NCBI GenBank assembly: GCA_964462985.1
Contig: CAYXAA010000077.1
Location: forward strand, 1 to 7,246
Origin: CAYXAA01 sp964462985
GTDB lineage: Bacteria; Pseudomonadota; Alphaproteobacteria; Rhizobiales; Stappiaceae
DNA: 7,246 nt
Direction: 5' to 3'
Position 1 is the first letter of the stretch; every line of letters begins with the position of its first letter. The notes under the pieces are model-generated. The model did not search any database. It saw only the letters and a program-made list of their open reading frames with translations, and was not told the DNA's origin. Position numbers and translations under genes: made by a program. Positions 5,037 to 7,246 of the stretch are shown here, piece after piece.

Positions 5037-5067
5037 CGGCCCGCCGCCAGGTGCCAGCGGCGGGCCG
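5037..5067 (-). terminator. Strong 11-bp GC hairpin downstream of nrdJ
   Basis: CGGCCCGCCGC (5037-5047) and its exact reverse complement GCGGCGGGCCG (5057-5067) enclose a 9-nt loop. It lies 41 bases beyond the nrdJ stop in the direction of nrdJ transcription. It is the most stable-looking stem in the window. No T-run follows in the minus direction, so it may act as a Rho-assisted terminator or protect the 3' end of the nrdJ message. Confidence 0.5.
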
Positions 5068-5081
5068 AGGTATAAGCGGCC

Positions 5082-5108
5082 AGGGGCGCAGGGTTACTCG
5101 GCGCCCCT
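5082..5108 (-). terminator. 8-bp hairpin overlapping the nrdJ stop codon
   Basis: AGGGGCGC (5082-5089) and GCGCCCCT (5101-5108) form a perfect 8-bp stem with an 11-nt loop. Its proximal arm includes the last base of the nrdJ TGA codon. Together with the stem at 5037-5067 it forms a tandem pair of hairpins at the end of the nrdJ message. No T-run follows. Confidence 0.45.
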
Positions 5109-7246
5109 CAGCTGCACCCGCTGGTCGACCCGCACGTATCGCACTTCAGGCAGGTGCCGTTCCGCACCATCGTGAAGTTGCCGCATTCGGAGCAGCTTTC
5201 GCCTTCGTAGCCCTTCATCCGGGCCTGGGCGACCTGGGCCGCGAGCTGGGCGGCCTCGGTGTTGCCGACCGAGACCTCGACCTCCGTCACCGTGTCGCGC
5301 TTGAAGGCGGTTGCCACCGCGCTGGTCTGGGCGTGGACCGAGCCGGAGAGCCTGCCCTGGGTCGCCTTTGACGAGGTGAGGGCGCCAGCGGGGTCGCCGG
5401 GGTTGCTCACCAGGCGGAAACGCTCGGTCTGGCCGCGCACCAGGCCGTGTGAGACGATGCCGGGGTGGCTGTTGTCCTGCGGCCGGCCTTCGTTCGGTCC
5501 GCTCGACATCGCCGTATTGCCGATCGCCTCCGGCGGTACGTGGGCGAGGTCGTTGCGGCCAAGGTAGGAGATCGCGAGCTCGCGGAAGATGTAGTCGAGG
5601 ATCGAGGTCGCGTTCTTGATCGCCTCGTTGCCCTGCACCATGCCGGCCGGCTCGAACCGGGTGAAGGTGAAGGCATCGACATATTCCTCGAGCGGCACGC
5701 CGTACTGAAGGCCGAGCGAGATCGCGATGGCGAAATTGTTCATCAGCGAGCGGAAGGCGGCGCCCTCCTTGTGCATGTCGATGAAGATCTCGCCGAGGCG
5801 GCCGTCCTCGTATTCGCCGGTGGTGAGATACACCTTGTGGCCGCCGACGCGCGCCTTCTGGGTGTAGCCCTTGCGCCGGTCTGGCAGCTTTTCACGTTCG
5901 CGCACCGCACGCTCGACAATGCGTTCGACGATCCGCTCTGCGACGATCTCGGCACGAGCCGTCTGCGGCTTGGCGGTGATCGTCTCGACGAGGTCTTCTT
6001 CGTCCTCGTCCTCGTCAGTGATGAGCTGGGCGTTGAGCGGCTGCGAGAGCTTGGAGCCGTCGCGGTAAAGCGCGTTGGCCTTGAGCGCCAGCCGCCAGGA
6101 CAGCATGTAGGCTTCCTTGCAGTCCTCGACCGTCGCCTCGTTCGGCATGTTGATGGTCTTGGAGATTGCGCCCGAGATGAACGGCTGCGCCGCCGCCATC
6201 ATGCGGATGTGGCTTTCGACCGAGAGGAACCGTTTGCCGATGCGGCCGCACGGATTGGCGCAGTCGAACACCGGATAGTGCTCCAGCTTCAGGAACGGCG
6301 CGCCTTCCAGCGTCATCGCGCCGCAGACATGGGTGTTGGCGGCCTCAATCTCGGCCTTGGTAAAGCCAAGGTGCGACAGCAGATCGAAACCCGGGTCAGC
6401 CATGGCCTCCGGCGAGACCCCAAGCGCGGCCATCTGCTCGTCGCCAAGCGTCCAGCGGTTGAACACGAATTTGATGTCGAAGGCCGACTTCAGCGACGCC
6501 TTGAGCTTGTCGATGCTGGCGTCGGTAAAGCCTTTGGCCTTCAGCGCGGCCGGATTGATCGCCGGCGCTTGGTCGAGCGAGCCGTGGCCAACGGCATAGG
6601 CCTCGATCTCGGCGATCTGGCTCTCACTGTAGCCGAGCACCCGCAGCGCTTCCGGCACGGCGCGGTTGATGATCTTGAAGTAGCCGCCGCCCGCGAGCTT
6701 CTTGAACTTCACCAGGGCGAAGTCCGGCTCGATGCCGGTGGTGTCGCAGTCCATGACCAGACCGATGGTGCCGGTCGGTGCGATCACCGTCGCCTGGGCA
6801 TTGCGGAAGCCGTGCTTCTCGCCAAGAGACAGCGCCTTGTCCCAGGCGGCCTTGGCCCGCTCGACCAGCACCGGATCGGGGCAGGAGGCGTGATCGAGCG
6901 CGACCGGATCGGTGTGGAGCGCCTCATAGCCGGACACCTCGCCATAGGCGGCGCGGCGGTGGTTGCGGATGACGCGCAGCATATGGTCAGCGTTCTTGGC
7001 ATAGCCCGGGAAGGCACCGAGCTCCTTGGCCATTTCCGCCGATGTGGCATAGGCCACGCCCGTCATGATCGCCGTCAGCGCGCCGCACAGCGCGCGGCCG
7101 GCATCGCTGTCGTAGGGAATGCCGGAGGTCATGAGCAGACCGCCGATGTTGGCATAGCCGAGGCCGAGCGTGCGGTACTCGTAGGAAAGCTGGGCGATCT
7201 CCTTCGACGGGAACTGCGCCATCAGCACCGAGATCTCGAGCACGAT
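5108..7246 (-). CDS. nrdJ: Vitamin B12-dependent (class II) ribonucleoside-diphosphate reductase, C-terminal part
   Basis: This open frame has no start in the window and runs off the right edge; it covers the last 712 residues of a protein usually about 1,200-1,260 long. Class II reductase makes deoxynucleotides using adenosylcobalamin as radical source, with or without oxygen. In this fragment, YRTLGLGYANIGGLLM (about 23-38) is part of the barrel. APTGTIG (about 156-162) is the conserved phosphate-binding loop, followed by DCDTTGIEPDF. SKTINMPNEAT and YRDGSKLSQPLN (about 360-405) close the catalytic domain. Then comes a charged linker (TDEDEDEED at about 410-418, ERIVERIVERAVRERE at about 436-451). 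The TSCPD-like domain is next (VGGHKVYLTTGEY onward, about 466-560). The tail is a zinc-ribbon with cysteines at about 685, 688, 699, 702 and 705, plus one next to last; such C-terminal cysteines relay reducing power to the active site. The NPCSE-type radical cysteine region lies upstream, outside the window. I see no frameshift. Confidence 0.95.
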   Translation of the reverse strand: MVLEISVLMAQFPSKEIAQLSYEYRTLGLGYANIGGLLMTSGIPYDSDAGRALCGALTAIMTGVAYATSAEMAKELGAFPGYAKNADHMLRVIRNHRRAAYGEVSGYEALHTDPVALDHASCPDPVLVERAKAAWDKALSLGEKHGFRNAQATVIAPTGTIGLVMDCDTTGIEPDFALVKFKKLAGGGYFKIINRAVPEALRVLGYSESQIAEIEAYAVGHGSLDQAPAINPAALKAKGFTDASIDKLKASLKSAFDIKFVFNRWTLGDEQMAALGVSPEAMADPGFDLLSHLGFTKAEIEAANTHVCGAMTLEGAPFLKLEHYPVFDCANPCGRIGKRFLSVESHIRMMAAAQPFISGAISKTINMPNEATVEDCKEAYMLSWRLALKANALYRDGSKLSQPLNAQLITDEDEDEEDLVETITAKPQTARAEIVAERIVERIVERAVREREKLPDRRKGYTQKARVGGHKVYLTTGEYEDGRLGEIFIDMHKEGAAFRSLMNNFAIAISLGLQYGVPLEEYVDAFTFTRFEPAGMVQGNEAIKNATSILDYIFRELAISYLGRNDLAHVPPEAIGNTAMSSGPNEGRPQDNSHPGIVSHGLVRGQTERFRLVSNPGDPAGALTSSKATQGRLSGSVHAQTSAVATAFKRDTVTEVEVSVGNTEAAQLAAQVAQARMKGYEGESCSECGNFTMVRNGTCLKCDTCGSTSGCS

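Noticed and set aside
5259..6972. Several open frames antisense or out of frame within nrdJ
   Set aside because: nrdJ is intact and strongly recognised here; the others are shadows caused by its high GC at third positions.
1..7246. Search for CRISPR arrays, tRNA or rRNA genes, insertion sequences, attachment sites and toxin-antitoxin pairs
   Set aside because: No regularly spaced repeats, cloverleaf-like segments, transposase or integrase motifs, or paired small genes of that kind were seen. The decayed genes show no flanking terminal inverted repeats.

Overview
The window looks like chromosomal DNA from a high-GC alphaproteobacterium, probably of the Hyphomicrobiales (rhizobial) type. This rests on the GC-rich codon choice, the alphaproteobacterial form of the B12-dependent ribonucleotide reductase at the right edge, a DUF1127-type small protein, and the style of the HxlR, LysR and VOC proteins. 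The genus cannot be fixed from the sequence alone.

Layout from left to right: positions 1-249 hold no gene I can support. A small VOC/glyoxalase-fold protein (250-636, +) is followed by a decayed AraC-type DNA-binding domain (about 667-963, +). An intact HxlR-family regulator (942-1484, -) stands divergent to a four-helix DUF1772 membrane protein (1788-2270, +), with about 300 bp of regulatory-looking DNA between them. A DUF1127-like small protein (2315-2575, -) stands divergent to a LysR/GcvA-type regulator (2717-3688, +). A QorB-like NAD(P)-binding quinone reductase (3736-4629, -) is divergent to the frameshifted remnant of a second HxlR regulator (about 4672-4960, +). The C-terminal 712 residues of the class II ribonucleotide reductase NrdJ (5108-7246, -) run off the right edge, with two strong GC hairpins just past the stop.

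The left 5 kb is a run of small 'regulator plus one target' units, some intact and some with the regulator broken. The surviving functions (VOC enzyme, quinone reductase, HxlR sensor, DUF1772 protein) would fit handling of reactive small molecules, but nothing shows that they form one pathway. nrdJ is a core housekeeping gene, so the window appears to be a variable stretch beside a conserved gene.

I found no transposase, integrase, CRISPR array, tRNA, rRNA or clearly new multi-gene system. The most informative observations are the two regulator remnants and the inverted repeats in the three divergent intergenic regions.
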